DNA from: Schoenoplectus triqueter
Taxonomy: Eukaryota > Streptophyta > Magnoliopsida > Poales > Cyperaceae
Direction: 5' to 3'
Assembly (NCBI GenBank): GCA_964058805.1
Contig: CAXKVV010000894.1
Coordinates: 1-31,615, forward strand
DNA length: 31,615 nucleotides
Both the position numbers and the translations under genes were made by a program. The notes below the pieces were generated by a model that did no database searches, was not told where the DNA came from, and saw nothing but the letters and a program-made list of their open reading frames with translations. Within the stretch, counting starts at the first letter, position 1. Every line of letters begins with the position of its first letter. Shown one piece after another: positions 31,411 to 31,615 of this stretch.

Positions 31411-31535
31411 TACCTTTCAAATTACGTCAAATTCACAGATCCGAGGGTTCTTTGATTTCTTCTCAAGTCCTTGGGATTTTCAAATTACGTCAAATTACGA
31501 CAAATATTTTCTCAAGCCCTTGGGATTTTTTTTGG
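31411..31535 (+). repeat. short tandem duplication near the right edge
   Basis: TTTCAAATTACGTCAAATT recurs at about 31416 and 31478, and TCTCAAG.CCTTGGGATTTT at 31461-31480 and 31510-31529. These are small overlapping duplications without coding potential. Confidence 0.6.
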
Positions 31536-31615
31536 AGGACCAGAAGATTTCTACGGTTTCTAAGGAAAAACAGTTAGGAATCGATAAAACATCTTTGTCC
31601 CTTGTATTTTATCCA

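Overview
This window looks like repeat-dense nuclear DNA of a flowering plant. The evidence is a plant mobile domain (PMD) gene family with introns, a SIRE/Maximus-type Ty1/copia relic, nDart-like hAT miniature elements, a MuDR-type transposase remnant, a Helitron with plant-type ends, and very AT-rich sequence with long TTA/ATA microsatellites. The species cannot be named from the sequence. I recognise no intact host gene, tRNA or rRNA, and every coding-like stretch is a transposon or transposon-associated relic with stops or frameshifts.

Layout. 92-818 is a truncated copy of a PMD coding segment. It joins abruptly to a decayed copia element (about 822-4520) that still shows Gag UBN2-like sequence, two CCHC knuckles, the protease site, the GAG-pre-integrase motif and part of the integrase. 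A 323-bp hAT element with a perfect 8-bp target duplication sits inside its gag. 4520-8280 is AT-rich and non-coding, with one small repeat cluster. 8283-10470 is a complex non-coding repeat region, dominated by about 20 short hairpins that keep a common loop while the stem arms change together. 10470-12350 is non-coding and rich in short inverted repeats. 12336-13205 carries two divergent TATA-like sites and a short basic first exon. 13440-13740 is an array of CACGTG-like palindromes. 14551-18394 is the second and longer PMD copy, multi-exonic and broken.

The right half (18400-31615) is very AT-rich and full of small transposons. It holds a second palindrome array (19411-19660), a minus-strand MuDR remnant (19970-20950), a second nDart-like element (21843-22028, perfect 8-bp TSD) and CACTA-like subterminal debris (22260-22990). 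It also holds two adjacent TIR elements (23502-24097), a 1.9-kb TIR element full of TTA repeats (24434-26313) with a 470-bp Helitron inside, a long inverted repeat (27257-27673) and a 168-bp foldback element with a 10-bp TSD (28310-28477).

The elements do not act as a pathway; they form a nested insertion record. The strongest observations are the covarying hairpin array, the Helitron whose empty site survives in a tandem duplicate of its target, and the target-site duplications around hAT and foldback elements.
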